Shown: positions 22,496 through 34,795, numbered from the stretch's first letter. The stretch is 64,000 nucleotides of DNA from Congeria kusceri (GCA_027627225.1 JAPFQT010000079.1:372001-436000), one strand, 5' to 3'. Made by a program: numbers and translations. Notes: generated by a model not told the origin, from the sequence alone.

Positions 22496-23411
22496 TATGC
22501 CCCCCTACTTGCAGCCAAGTTGTGAATATGTGCAATTCTTAAGAATTTTTTTTTATATACAATCCCATGCGAGGTCTCAATATATGGTATCTATGTATGA
22601 AGTTTCATTAAAATATCTCGATGCGTTCTCAAGTTATTGAGCGGAAACCTTTTTTCTATTTTTAGTAATGGTGACCTTGACCCCACCCACCCCATATGAA
22701 ATCCCAAGTGTGGTCTCAATATAAGGTATCTATGTATGAAGTTTCATTAAACTATCTCGATGCGTTCTCAAGTTATTGAGCGGAAAACGTTTTTCTATTT
22801 TTAGCAACGGTGACTTTGACCCCACCCAGCCCATATGCAAACCCAGCGAGGTTTCGATATAAGGTATATATGTATGAAGTTTCATTAAAATATCTCGATG
22901 CGTTCTCAAGTTACTGTGTGGAGACTATTTTTAGTAAGGGCGAACTTGACATTGACCCCACCCACCCCATATGCAATCCCAAGCGAGGTCTCAATATAAG
23001 GTATCTATGCAGGAAGTTTTATTAAAATGTCTCGATGCGTTCTCAAGTTATTGAGCAGAGACTTTTTTGTTTTTAGTAACGGTGACCTTGACCCCACCCA
23101 CCCCTTATGCTATTCCAAGCCAGGTCTCGATATAAGGTATCTATGTATAAAGTTTCATTACAATATCATGATGCGTTCTCAAGTTATACAGCGAAAACCG
23201 TTTTTAGCAACAGTGACCTTGACCTGTTGACCTCAAAATTTATAGGCATCTTCCTTTCCTCCCAAGTAACAAGCATACCAACTTTCATGATCGTAGGTCA
23301 AAGCGTTCTTTAGATATCGTGCAAAAACGAAATGGTCTACGGACAGACCGACCACCCGACCGACCGACAGGTGCGAAGCAAGATTCCTCCACTTCTTCGA
23401 AGGGGGGCATA
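22496..23411 (+). mobile_element. TIR element with tandem-core family B units
   Basis: Ends are TATGCCCCCC on the left and GGGGGGCATA on the right, a 10-bp inverted repeat. Inside are about six ~125-bp units with GGTATCTATGTATGAAGTTTC, CTCGATGCGTTCTCAAGTTA and GTGACCTTGACCCCACCCA. The last part (ACCGACCGACAGGTGCGAAG) is unique. ORFs inside follow the unit and are not real genes. The same units, inverted, occur at 30.7, 48.9, 51.2 and 60.6 kb. Confidence 0.75.
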
Positions 23412-23934
23412 ATTAGTAAATTCATATATTGAATTATAACCCAGGCAGATATAAATTACCAATATTTGTACAGTGCTAATGATGGAAAGAGCCAGTAATA
23501 GACGATGTAAGCACTGACTGGGTTTAACCCTTTGAATGCATTACTGAGCAATGTTCTAGATTTTATACAAGTTGGTTTTCAAGCGTTGTCGCCCGTCATG
23601 GGATGATAGTGATAATTTACAGATTGATGAACGATTTGGTTTGGCAAGAGTTACCTCCCTGTCATTAGGTTAAATACAACTAATTTCCCTATTAGTATGG
23701 GGTCGTAATGTATAACTGTCAATTGTAGTAAAATTTTGTAAACGTGCATGACTTTAAAGTCGCTTCCATTAGATTGTTTTAGTATTTTCAAATTTATTTC
23801 TAACTAAAAAACAGTTGTAGCATGTATTAACCATTCAGTTTTCTGAACATTGCAGAATTTTATTGTCTAGAAAGTTTTCGAAAAATAAAGAATCCATTTT
23901 GCATAGAAGCAAGGCCAACATTAAAATTAATTTA

Positions 23935-24362
23935 GTTTGCCATTGCCTACCTACCCGACGAAAAAGTCCCGACTCGAAAGGTTTTTCTTTGTTAAATCAA
24001 AGTTAACACCAGTTTTTTTTTAATCTGAGTATTCTATTTTTTTCTTTGGGTTAAATAAAAGCTCGCTCTTCTTTCATTTCGGTTGTTTTCCATTGGGTTA
24101 ATGAATTAACAGGATCTGATGGTCGGACCCTTACTTATAATATGCCATATCAAAATGCAATTTTAATAATGTTTTATCAAACTTGTGAAAACAATGGGCT
24201 GTTTGTCAGCACTCATTGTCTAATTAAAGATGATTGCTAGCAAGCTCTCGTTATATCAACAGACACTTGATTGTATTATCAAAAGCAATGTCTGTGTTAT
24301 ACACTATATTTTGACGCTAAATGTATCGTTTATAAATTTTATTTTGAATGGCAATGGCAAAC
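23935..24362. mobile_element. MITE with GTTTGCCATTGCC inverted ends
   Basis: GTTTGCCATTGCC at 23935-23947 is the exact inverse of GGCAATGGCAAAC at 24350-24362. Total 428 bp, AT-rich, no ORF. The inner left block CTACCTACCCGACGAAAAAG resembles that of the MITE at 24-351. Confidence 0.65.
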
Positions 24363-24744
24363 AAATAATTTTTTAAGGTTGGCCCAAGTATTTGTGTACA
24401 ATGCTGGTTCGACCTGACAAATTATTAAGTATCTGCAAAATCCTCAAGATCTGCACAGTATGTCAAGTTGTTAGTACAGTAAAAATGTTTTAAGAATAAA
24501 ATTAATTCACTCTCTCATATGTATTTGTTGACCACTTAAATACAGCTCCTTGTATGGGTTGAGCACATTTTTCAGTGTCTCTCTCTGTATTTTTTTAGAA
24601 TTCATCTGTAACGCTGCATGCTTACCAATAGCGAGTCCATGCATGTTTGAAACTCAGTCATGTTTGCAATATATGCATCTTCATTTCTGGATCTTCAGAA
24701 AACATGGAGATGTTAATCGGAATAGGTGTTATTACGTCTCATTT

Positions 24745-25020
24745 ATTGATTCGAAATAACGAGGTTTAACTTTAATTTGAAAAACGTTTAATGTTAATAG
24801 TACAGTGTAAAGTGTATTGTACTGGGTTTGCTCATGCCTTTGCCTGTCTAAATTTTGTTGGTTATTCTTCTATTTTGTTTTACTATTGCATTGATGCATA
24901 ATTTGTTGTAAATGACTATACTTGATGGTTCAGTTATAGATACCGAAATCAGCTGAAGGTAAAATAAAATAGAGTGCTTCTAAGTATAACTACAAATGAG
25001 GAAGTTTAGTTGCAAAAACC
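24745..25020 (+). repeat. dispersed repeat, partner at 63730-63980
   Basis: Both carry AGTACAGTGTAAAGTGTATTG, TGTTGGTTATTC, TTGATGGTTCA and GGTAAAATAAAATA in order, with scattered differences. Direct orientation. Class unknown. Confidence 0.75.
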
Positions 25021-25805
25021 CCCATATTTCTTGTGACTGACTTTAAATCAGAATGTGAAAGCAATTGTTAACTCACAAAAGCACAACTACTGATATATTA
25101 TCATATTGTTCTTTAATATATCTTTGACGTGAAATCCTTTCTGTTGAAAACAATGCAAACAACTTTAGCGGAAATAATATGCCTTAAAAACGTTCTATGG
25201 TCCAAGAAAAAATTTGGAAGTTTTATAACAAATTAGTAGTCATCAGTAGACACAAGTTATCAATAGCAAATCTCCCCAGTGAATTCCTTTGTGTAAAATG
25301 GTCGTGATAAAATAGCCACAAGCTTAGTAATACAAAACTTCAGATGAAGTACACATTAAGTTAAGATATTTTCAAAAGTGTATTTAAAAATAAGAAAATA
25401 AGTGTTAAAACCATCCTAATTTGCATGGTAAACTACTGATCGACGTAGTATACCATTTTGATAATTGTTTTGAAAAACTGTTTGTGCGATTTGCGTATCA
25501 GATGTTACCGATTGTTTGAGACTTGTTCAGAAGCCAATTCTCAATGTACTGTTCTTTTGAAATACAACCCATTGAATTGCTTTTTATTACCTAGTACTTT
25601 GTGAAACATTCAAGACCTAAAAATTCATAAACCTATAAATTGAAGATATATTCAGTAAAACATTTTTGCTAATTTAATTATAGATAAGACAATGAACATA
25701 ATCACGAACTATTGAACTGAATAACTACCGTAGTTAATCTCGCAATTGACATTTGCTGTAGAAACTCTAGGGTTTCATATGCCATACAATGTTTATACAG
25801 AGGTG
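25021..25805. other. No gene seen
   Basis: AT-rich spacer without ORFs above 60 codons. Confidence 0.5.
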
Positions 25806-26170
25806 TGAGCCACCCATGCGAAAAGTGGTTAATGAGTTCATGAACAATTAGAAAACTTGAGTTGTGAGTTCATGAATAGTACGATGAACAGCAAATGGCA
25901 GGTTCATGAACCAATTGTTAGGGAACTGTTTATGAACAATTGATGAACTGTTAATGAACCATTTTTGAACCAAAGTTCATGAATGGTTCCACGTACAAGT
26001 CAGGAACTAAGTCATCAACTTTAAGTGAACCTCTTGTGAATCACATTTCATGAACTGGTATTTTGAGACTGTTATTGAACAGGAACATGTTAAGAATAGT
26101 TCAAATCCAACCGTTGTAACTACATGTTTCAGTATGCTCCCCAACATTTCATGAATGATCAGTTCTGATC
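25806..26170. repeat. GTTCATGAAC-rich palindromic stretch
   Basis: The words GTTCATGAAC, TTCATGAA, ATGAACAATT and GAACCAA recur in both orientations across about 350 bp, with no fixed period. It directly precedes the 1.3-kb dispersed repeat at 26205. Confidence 0.6.
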
Positions 26171-26204
26171 AATTGTTCAGTTTAACATTTCTCACACATT
26201 TTTT

Positions 26205-27590
26205 GGCGTAGCTGTCTAAGATCACTTTTGACCTAGATTTTTTGCGATCATTTTATGCAGCGGGAAAATTGAATGCCAATAAAATTGGGCAAATTTTAAA
26301 TTTTAGGGAATTCAAACTTACAACAATAGCTCGATGTCTACCAATAACTGTTTTATACTTTTGGGGATTATAATTGTTTACATAAGCGGTTAATATAAAG
26401 TTATAAACATATCTTCGACATACACTCTAAAACTGAACATAATTATGAACAATTTTACTCATTAAATGTCATGAACAGAATGTATTATTCATTCACATAA
26501 TGAAATAACTTTTTTGTTTAGCCTAACGACACGCTCGATAAAAAGCAATTCTATTCTAGTGAGTTCAAAAAACGCCAGGTCATTCTAAAAATGGCGCGCG
26601 TTTGGCAGCCGGTGTATAGATTCTGGATTGGTTGCCCTTTTGTTAATATTATGATAGAAGTTGGGTACCAGACTGGCCGGTTCATAGCTGTGTTACATGC
26701 ATCAATAAGCGTCCAGAGAACCATAAGCTCGAATATTTCAATTAATGGAGAATTTATGTTTATAAACTTACTGGTATGTTTATTTGAAATTTAATTGCGG
26801 TTGCGTTTTATTTATTTAGAATTGCACATTTGTATCAACTTCTCAATTTTTTAGCCTAACGACACGCTTGATAAAAAGCAATTCTATTCTAGTGAGTTCA
26901 AAAAACGCCAGGTCATTCTAAAAATGGCGCGCGTTTGGCAGCCGGTGTATAGATTCTGGATTGGTTGCCCTTTTGTTAATATTATGATAGAAGTTGGGTA
27001 CCAGACTGGCCGGTTCATAGCTGTGTTACATGCATCAATAAGCGTCCAGAGAACCATAAGCTCGAATATTTCAATTAATGGAGAATTTATGTTTATAAAC
27101 TTACTGGTATGTTTATTTGAAATTTAATTGCGGTTGCGTTTTATTTATTTAGAATTGCACATTTGTATCAACTTCTCCATTTTTTATACCACTAACAAAA
27201 TATTTCATAGGACTACATGACGATTTTAAATTATATTCGGTTGGAATATTACTGAATCTATAAAAGTATGTTACATCTTTTTATAATACAATGTGGTGAA
27301 AGAAGTCTCGAAATACGTCGATATTTTATTCATGTTACTTTTACTTCGCGTAGCATGAATACATTATGTGCAATCCTACTTCTACACAGAAACCTAGGTA
27401 TATTCCTAGCGAATATAAATTTACATAACCAATGAAATTTTATCAAAAATGAAATCATTATTTCTAATGCACAGAATGTTCCCTGAAGATTGCTTGTCTG
27501 CATTGGATACACACTATAAATGATTATTTGACTTCAAAATGTTTATGTATTAGATAACTTCAGAGATAACAGTAGGTTATGTTACTAAAA
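26205..27590 (+). repeat. dispersed 1.3-kb repeat, copy 1
   Basis: Begins TTTTTGGCGTAGCTGTCTAA, contains AATTGGGCAAATTTT and a GGATACACA-TATAAATG block near the end. Copy 2 is at 43972-45310 (plus), copy 3 at 53735-55125 (minus). Copy 1 lacks the terminal AAGACAATTGG-GTTGAAATTAA block of the others. No TIR or conserved ORF. Confidence 0.8.
26518..27183 (+). repeat. 333-bp tandem duplication inside copy 1
   Basis: Units 26518-26850 and 26851-27183 are nearly identical (CTCGATA/CTTGATA and TCTCAATT/TCTCCATT are the differences I see). Each carries the same 67-aa ORF (26591-26794, 26924-27127), not present in the other repeat copies. Confidence 0.9.
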
Positions 27591-27599
27591 AACGTTCGC

Positions 27600-28130
27600 A
27601 ACAATTTTTTCTCAACGACAGATTTTCTTAAACATTTGCACAAATATGCGTCAATGCATCTTAAAACTAAAACAGTCTTAAAAAATAGGGGTCACCAGCC
27701 TTGTTCCGGATATATTGGGTTTTGAATGCGGTACCTGTCGAAGCCCTTTTTTCAGTTTGTGTGATTAGCAGTGTAGAATTATATCATTCGTGCATTTTCA
27801 AACAAGGATGGTGGTTTTTTAATGTATCTTTTTTAAATGTTTCTTTTGGCAATATAAAAGGGCAGTTTAATGATAAAACGCGCTTTATCTACAGTTACCA
27901 TTTAAAAAATGACTTTTAATGGATGCTTAACTAGGTTAATTGTTCATTAAATGTGCCTGTAATGTCAATAAAGAATTAAAAAATAATCAAATATCTTTTG
28001 ATCCAAATGACAGAGTTTGTTAAAACAACCCATATACTTGCGTCATTGTATACTGAAACTAAAACAGTCTTAAACAATAGGGGTCTTGTTCTGGAAATAT
28101 TGGATTTTGAATACGGTTACGGTTCTTACA
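27600..28130 (+). repeat. diverged ~390-bp direct duplication
   Basis: AAACTAAAACAGTCTTAAA-AATAGGGGTC and TTTTGAATRCGG blocks recur at about 27668 and 28058 with matching order; similarity is lower before them. Confidence 0.6.
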
Positions 28131-28149
28131 ACTGATATGTTTTTACATG

Positions 28150-28662
28150 TTAAAGGGACTTGTTCACAGATTGGGACATTTTTTGAAAAGTGTGTCATTA
28201 AATGCCTTAAATTGTTAGATTTAAACATCGGAACTCTAGAGCTCCATTATAATAACAAGAATAGAATTAAAAAAGAGAAATTAAAAGAAAAAAGTTTGTC
28301 CCTATCGGGGCTCGAACCAGTGCCCTTTGGATTAAAAGGTTATCGCCGTAACCACTCGGCCATCCGGACTGTTATAAGAAGCCTGCGTTTAATACTTGAT
28401 ATAAGTGATCCACGTGTTGTTACAAAATTTAACGGAAACAACAGAAACATTCCAAATTATTCAATCGTTTGGCGTTTGTAACGCTTTATAATTTTATCAA
28501 TTTCAAATGATCACTATTCATAAACGAAACTGTATTTTCATAATGAGTCTACGCCATTAGTGTCATTTCGCTCCCTGGTGTACAGTGTTCTTTTATTTTT
28601 TGAATCTGTGACAAAAAGTTGGGAAAATATCATTTTGACAATCTGTGAACAAGTCCCTTTAA
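28150..28662. mobile_element. MITE carrying a tRNA-like sequence, TTAA target site
   Basis: The ends AGGGACTTGTTCACAGATT (28154) and AATCTGTGAACAAGTCCCT (to 28658) are perfect 19-bp inverted repeats, flanked on both sides by TTAA, the piggyBac-type target site. Body 505 bp, no transposase ORF. A tRNA-like segment lies at 28298-28371. A partial relative lies at 36155-36315. Confidence 0.85.
28298..28371 (-). repeat. tRNA-like (class II, Leu/Ser-type) segment inside MITE
   Basis: The minus strand reads TGGCCGAGTGGTTACGG, a near-perfect class II A-box, and CTGGTTCGAGCCCC, a good B-box. The 5' AGTCC and 3' GGGAC ends only partly pair, and the variable arm is short, so this is probably not a working tRNA gene. 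Confidence 0.7.
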
Positions 28663-29265
28663 ACATGATTTACTCTACTTGGTTTTTTACATTTATATGG
28701 TGCCATTATGAAGATATTTAGTTTCGTAGAGTGTAGTAACTCTAGTGTCACTGTATGTACCAGTTTCAAAGCCGAAAGGGTTTATCATTGCATATGGACT
28801 TCGTTGCAAAAACATTTAAAACATTTTTGAAAACAACATTACAGAACAATAATTTTTTTTTTATGTCAATCACTGATACGCAAAGTTGAACTGACATGAA
28901 ATCGGTTTGTGTAGTGGTGTTTATAAATAATTTATTATTTTAATTCAAACATATACCGGCATGTGAAAAAAAGATGGTAGTATCCAATCATAAGCTCTTT
29001 TATGTATTTTTATAGAATTATTACTATGTTGTTTTTTTTTTGTATTGCCCCTATATGTTAATGCCATGCGAAATGGGATTTAGAAAGCAAAACTGAAGTT
29101 GATTCATTTAACGTTGTATCGTAGATGGGGGAGCATATGCGGGACTTAGACTGAAAGAGATTCTCGACAGGCGGGAATTTGTCATGCCGCATAATTGTGG
29201 GTCCCAGGAAATATACTTGTATATTTTATATCCGGTAATATTAGCCCCTGGGCCATTTGAAATGC
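28663..29265. other. No gene seen
   Basis: AT-rich spacer; one small minus-strand ORF overlaps the next repeat. Confidence 0.4.
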
Positions 29266-29269
29266 CATT

Positions 29270-29380
29270 AAGCATGTCCCACTGTGGGGATTCAGACAAA
29301 AATGCTTGGCCCTAGGATGGTTAATTAGATCCCCAAAAATAGATTTTGTCAAATTCCTCTGGGTCAGTCCGCCTTGAATG
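29270..29380. repeat. dispersed repeat fragment, partner at 35088-35180
   Basis: Shared blocks: TCCCACTGTGGGGATT-AGACA, AATGCTTGGC-CTAGG-TGG and CACCAAAAATA-like sequence, then AATTCC-CTGG. Confidence 0.7.
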
Positions 29381-29418
29381 GTGCATAAGTGGGCCACTTA
29401 ACCAGGAAGAAGAATGTA

Positions 29419-29788
29419 GTGATGCCAAAATGCATGTCAAACAGGAAATCAGATAGGTTATTGATGCCAAAATGCATGTCAAACAGGAAATCAGATAGGT
29501 TAGTGATGCCAAAATGCATGCCAAACAGGAAATCAGATAGGTTAGTGATGCATGTCAAACAGGAAATCAGATAGGTTAGTGATGCCAAAATGCATGTCAA
29601 ACAGGAAATCAGATAGGTTAGTGATGCCAAAACGCATGTCAAACAGGAAATCAGATAGGTTAGTGATGCCAAAATGCATGTCAAACAGGAAATCAGATAG
29701 GTTAGTGATGCCAACATGCATGTCAAACAGGAAATCAGATAGGTTAGTGATGCCAAAATGCATGTCAAACAGGAAATCAATAGGTTAT
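29419..29788 (+). repeat. 42-bp minisatellite, nine units
   Basis: GATGCCAAAATGCATGTCAA followed by ACAGGAAATCAGATAGGTTAGT repeats with starts at 29421, 29463, 29505, 29547, 29581, 29623, 29665, 29707 and 29749. The fourth unit has an 8-nt deletion. Since 42 is a multiple of 3, long repetitive ORFs appear on both strands (up to 138 aa); I do not regard them as genes. Confidence 0.95.
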
Positions 29789-30290
29789 GAGTATGAACTC
29801 ACTGGCTGTGTAATAAATCCTGATCATGTTATCCATCTTTCTAAGTCGATGTTGCAAATGTTTGCCCATAAATCGTGTTCTAATAATGCATGTTTTTGGA
29901 CAAACAATATGCCTTAATTCCAAGCAGACATTCCAGTCATAAAGTAAAATACGTTGACGTATTCTCTTGTGTGCAGTTAGGACTATTGGCAGTAGGAATT
30001 AACTATGACATCTCAGAATTACATGAACTTTTTCGAAACGCATAAGCAAATAAAAACTATTTGATGACACATTTTTTGGAGTTATCAATAATATTTGTAT
30101 CAACAATTAATTAAAAGTTAGTGAAATGTATACTGTTACTCACGTATGTCTAAGACATTAAATCGTAGATCTACTGCATTTAGATCAAGGGAAGCACTTA
30201 ACTGCATGCAATATAGGTCGCAATAATGCAGGCAAAACTGGATTTATTGAATCTTCTGCGTTATTTATAAAAAATATAATCGGTACATGT
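29789..30290. other. No gene seen
   Basis: AT-rich, no ORF or repeat recognised. Confidence 0.5.
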
Positions 30291-30990
30291 TAATTTGGGC
30301 CCCAAACATGTTTTGGGAGTGCCCTATAGTAATCTGTCCATCCGTCTGTCCGTCCGTCCACATTTTTCATGTTTTTCTTTCATAACTTCAAAACTGTTTC
30401 AGCTATTAATTTGAAACTTCATGGGTGGATAGATCTCATTGAGGAGAAGTGCAATGCACAAGAACCATTACTCTGCACTTCATGGTTATGGAGTTATTGC
30501 CCTTTGTTAATTTTTTATACTGCATTTTTGCCTGGAGCATAACTCTTAGACTATAAGAGGTATTAACTTTAAACTTCATACGTGGATAGATCTCATTGAG
30601 GACAAGTGCAGTGCACTAGAACGGTTACTCTGCACTTCATAATTCTGGAGTTATTGTTGGTTTCAGCTCTCTAACTTGAGAACAAATTGAAATATTGTAA
30701 TTAAACTGCATACATAATTACCTTATGTCAAGACCTGGCTTGGGATTACTTAGGGGGTGGATGCTGTCACTGTCAAGGTCACTGTTACTAAAAATAGAAA
30801 AACGGTTTCCGCTCAATTACTCAAGAACGAATTGAGCTATTGTAATTCAACTTCGTACATAGATTCCTTTTATCACAACATCGCTTTGGATTGCATATGG
30901 GGTGGGTGGGATGAAGGTCAAGGTCACCATTACTAAAAATACAAAAACAGTTCCTCACCTTCAAACATGCAATCATTCGGGGCCCGCTGC
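30291..30990. repeat. tandem-core repeat: unique head plus inverted family B units
   Basis: Head with GGGCCCCAAACATGTTTTGG and CCGTCTGTCCGTCCGTCC. Two ~165-bp units follow (GTGGATAGATCTCATTGAGG), then two family B units on the minus strand (CAAGGTCACTGTTACTAAAA). The far end has CATTCGGGGCCCGCTG, partly inverse to the head. Confidence 0.65.
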
Positions 30991-32319
30991 CACTCCTGTT
31001 ATAGTGTATGTCTGTAGCATGAAAAACCATATTGAAGTAATCTTACTAGATTTGATGGATGAGTCACCACCAAAATCTGGTTTTATTGGACGCCAAGTAC
31101 ATTAATAAATCTTAAAATGTACAAATGCAATTCATATTAACACTTTCAATGCCTACAGTAAGCACAAAACGCAAAAGTGGACATTAACATAAAATCGGAG
31201 TGAAGAACAACGCTCAGCACGTTTAGCCTGCTGTTGTAATGCACACTGGCCGTCATATAAATAATTCCATGTTTTCCAAACTTACATAGTTTGCGCATGA
31301 CCATAAAAATTGATTGATAAAATTTGATTTCCAACAGTTGCAAGACTTGCATGCAGTTATTTTGACATTCGACATTGATGTCTTCAGAGTCTGAATTATC
31401 ATCATTTATCATCATTGGACAGAAAAGTATCAAAGAAAATGCAAAATTTACCTTATAGCTCAGCCATTGGAATTATTGCATTGCAACTAGTTCTCCAAAA
31501 CTGCATGCGAACAAAATATCAAAATCTACTGTTTTTGCATTTTCCAGAATTTGTCAATGACTAAATGAAAAAGGGTCACGTAAGGATATCTAGGAAAATG
31601 ATTTGAGAATCATAAGCAGAAAAATGCACATCCACTACCTGACTCATACTTAAGTTATCCCATTGCACTAACCGATGTTTTGAATCAAAATTGATCCTAT
31701 CCACCCTCTGCATATTGTTCGGATACCTTAATTTTCAAACCCTGTCACAACAGTATGGTCTTCATCCGTACCAGTTGTCAGGTGGGCTATCATGGCCCTC
31801 TCGTTTCTTACATTACGTGTTATATCGCGTGATGTCATAGTGTTTATGGACATTAGCAACAGTATTAATGCAATTACATTTGACTTTACAATTGTGTATG
31901 TATTGCTTTATAAATAAAAAATGAATACAATCAATCCATGCACAGTAATCGAATTCACAGTTACATATACGAAAGTCATTTTGTCAAACGCAAAAATCTC
32001 ACACTGCATCAATTAAAGTTGCTTATATGTTTAATACATGTTTTAACAGCTGTCTTTGTCTATGGTGCAAACAACGGGCTAGGTGTCTGACGGGGAAGGT
32101 GTGAAAACTTCGTTGAGAAGGTGTGAAAAGTCTCCTTGACAATATGATCCGTTTTGTCGCGTTAACGTTTCCATACAAACATTATGATGGGACTGGACAA
32201 TTTGGAAAGGAAATGGACGGGGGAGGCAGCTGTATTTGTACATGTATGTAGTGTCCCGTCATTTCATTGTATCACAATTCACAGTATCGCGTTTCCAATG
32301 GAATTGCATAGTTAGTCTC
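30991..32319. other. No gene seen
   Basis: AT-rich unique-looking sequence. The minus-strand 95-aa ORF at 31146-31433 shows no family features. Confidence 0.4.
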
Positions 32320-32610
32320 GTTTAGTCAAACAATGTTTTGTATGTCGTAGTCAAATGAATTAAGATTGCATGTTTAGATCTATATCGTGTGAAGCATTTT
32401 CAATAGACACGGGATAACTTCCCTCATTTGGTGTTTGTTAATCATTATCTAGGTGAAGATAACTTCCCAGTAAGGGTGTTGACTAAATTGTTATCAGTGG
32501 AGCACATCACATTAGCCATTGTGTAAGATGCTAAAAATACATAGTTAAATTCCTTGTCATTGTTAATGTCTGATAAGTATAAAAGATAAAGCGAGCTTGG
32601 TTTGCTTGGT
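32320..32610 (+). repeat. dispersed repeat, partner at 56940-57210
   Basis: Shared in order: TTTAGTCAAACAATG, AAGATTGCATGTTTAGATCT, ACATAGTTAAATTCCTTGTC and TGATAAGTA. Direct orientation; class unknown. Confidence 0.75.
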
Positions 32611-32810
32611 TTAAAGTCCACTGACCTTTCAAATGCCAATTTTCTAGGGATGAGTCCTAAATTGACTACACTTTGACTTTAACATTTTGCACCCAAATAT
32701 TGCATCGTCCTCAGAGAAGCAGAAAATCAGAGAAATTGACCATTGCACATGAATGATACTTTTTGTGATGGTGTGTACTTCACTTTATGAACTCAATCAC
32801 ACTATAGGTA

Positions 32811-32890
32811 AGCTCAGTTGGGAAAACCTTAGCCTTATAAAACATTTGTTCATCCACTTGTATGGTTGCACAGTGGCCCTTTTTGGATTG
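32811..32890 (+). repeat. SINE-like fragment, relative at 38211-38280
   Basis: AGCTCAGTTGGGAAAACCTTAGCC is a degenerate tRNA D arm, followed by CTTGTATGGTTGCACAGTGG. The fragment at 38211 has the better A-box, TAGCTCAGCTGGGAGTGC, and the same following block. Confidence 0.5.
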
Positions 32891-33189
32891 TGTAGTAAAT
32901 ATTGTTTATGCCTTCTAATGAAAAGCTTACCATTTGTTAGGCCGTCCAGCCGAGGTTAAAGTTTTTTTTTATAGATTCCAATATCTTAAGTATTATCCCA
33001 CCAGGAAAAGCAACCCCTATAACTCTGTTTTATAGTTTGACAGATTTATGTCCCTTTTTTAAGTTAGACATTTTTGGTTTAAGTTTTTCATTGGGATTTC
33101 CAGAGCAGCCATTTTGACTGAAGTTATAAAGTTTACATTTTTCATTCATTTTTATTTGTGTAGATACATTTTGGTGTCAATGTGGGACT

Positions 33190-33350
33190 GAAAGCGTGTT
33201 CGGGGGACATATTTCACCTGATAGTTACAGCACTTCACATATGTCTTCGGGGTCATTATATAAGGTCACTGGCCAAGCCCCATAACTGTGACCAGCATTT
33301 TAGCAGAATTTTGCCCTTTTTTGTTCTTTGAAATTTCAGATTAAATTTTT
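33190..33350 (+). repeat. single unit of tandem-core family C
   Basis: CTTCACATATGTCTTCGGGG, then GTCATTATATAAGGTCACTG and ACCAGCATTTTAGCAGAAT. The same unit repeats at 34430-34790 and 41390-41890. Confidence 0.7.
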
Positions 33351-34159
33351 TTCATCTAGCAGATCCGGGTTCAGTAAAACATATCCGACCTAGCCCGACG
33401 CCTACGATTTCTAACATACACAGTAGTACCAGGGCAAAAGTTAATTGAAAACAATACGCTGGGTATATATCCCTTATTTGTAATATATATATTTTTTGTC
33501 CTATATTATATAAAAATGTCAAATGCAATTCACTGTTGGAACATGGTAATAAAATTAGGACATTTACAATTTTCGAAAAAAATATAATGTGAAGTCTAAA
33601 TTTAAGTAAACCCAATGACCTCTTTCGAGTTTAAACAGTTTTGTCTCAATAAATAGTGTAGTTCCTAAAAATCTAAATCAACAAACTTCTTGTTCAATCT
33701 TCCATTAGCATTCATACCAAATTTCATATTGTTTTATGTATTTGTGAGAAAGATATAACGTGAAAAGTAGAGGAGAGTCCAAACCTGGCTCCAATTCCTG
33801 GCGATTTCAATGTTTTACCGGCACCATGACTATTCTCAGGGAAATTGACGAAAAAGTGAATCACTTGCCTTATTATTGTACAACACAATTATACAAGTAT
33901 ATTTCTCAATATCTCGTATAAAACATGTTCGTCTGTCTGTCCATTAGTTTTTTTTGATGAAACAAAAACACAAAAGCAAAGCGCATGTGAAGACAACTTC
34001 ATGACTTTGAATGTGTGAGATATTAAAATTTAATGACATTCACTTCAAAAAGAGACTATGCATAACACATCGGTAAATGAAAAATACAAATAATTCTCGA
34101 TGCGTCTGTTTGAATCTAGTAAGCTATGGATTTTATATGTTTAAATATTTTCCTGATAA

Positions 34160-34430
34160 AACATTGAATGTCAAATACGAATTTAGTGGACAGGCACATC
34201 AAATAGGGCAATTTACTGCCAAACAGGTGGGTGGCATTCAAATGACCCAACATGTTCGAACATAATATGGTGAAGTATTGATTTATTCAGTGAAACAATG
34301 TGCATTTGATGATGATGATGATATGGATGATGTGCAAAGATTTATTATATATCTTTGATACGGATCTGTAGCTGCAATATGAAGGTATTATAACCGCACG
34401 ATCAAAAGTTAACTCCCTCCCTTACCCAAA
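34160..34430 (+). repeat. dispersed repeat, inverted partner at 47095-47345
   Basis: Shares TTTAGTGGACAGGCACATCA, TTTACTGCCAAA, GTGCATTTGATGA and GCACGATCAAAAGTT with the minus strand of 47095-47345. That copy ends at GGGGGCGGATCCAGGATTT, which resembles a DNA-transposon end seen in many invertebrates (recalled, not checked). Confidence 0.7.
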
Positions 34431-34795
34431 ATCTGGGGTCAGCCCCTGTCTCTGTAATTACTACAGATATTCAGTTGAAACTTCACACGTCTTCAAGGTC
34501 ATTATGTGAGGTCACTGACCAAGGCCTATAACTCTGACCTGCAATTTAGCCCGTTTTGTACTTTCAAATTTGAAATTCCAGCTAAAATTTTAGTGCAATA
34601 ACTTCATATCTCGAAATCTACAACAGATATTCATTTGAAACTTCACACATATCTTCGGGGTCATTATATAAGTTTACTGTCCAAGCATTTTAGCAGCATT
34701 ATTACCCTTTTTTGTACCGACAAAGACAAAAAACTCAGACAAAGTGGTTGAATAGTCTAGGGCGCTGTCCTGAGACAGCTCTTGTTTTTAACATT
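34431..34795 (+). repeat. tandem-core family C with tail
   Basis: About two units (GATATTCAGTTGAAACTTCA) and the tail AATAGTCTAGGGCGCTGTCC, a hairpin, then CTCTTGTTTTT. Confidence 0.7.

Noticed and set aside
22810..23313. Series of overlapping ORFs as a gene family
   Set aside because: Each ORF restarts with the ~125-bp family B unit; they are repeat translations.
26591..27127. Two identical 67-aa genes
   Set aside because: They come from a 333-bp tandem duplication of a dispersed repeat and are not conserved in its other copies.
28298..28371. Functional tRNA-Leu/Ser gene
   Set aside because: Acceptor ends pair poorly and the segment lies inside a MITE with a second copy at 36.2 kb.
29419..29788. 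CRISPR array or repeat protein gene
   Set aside because: Contiguous 42-bp units without spacers; ORFs on both strands simply reflect a unit length divisible by three.
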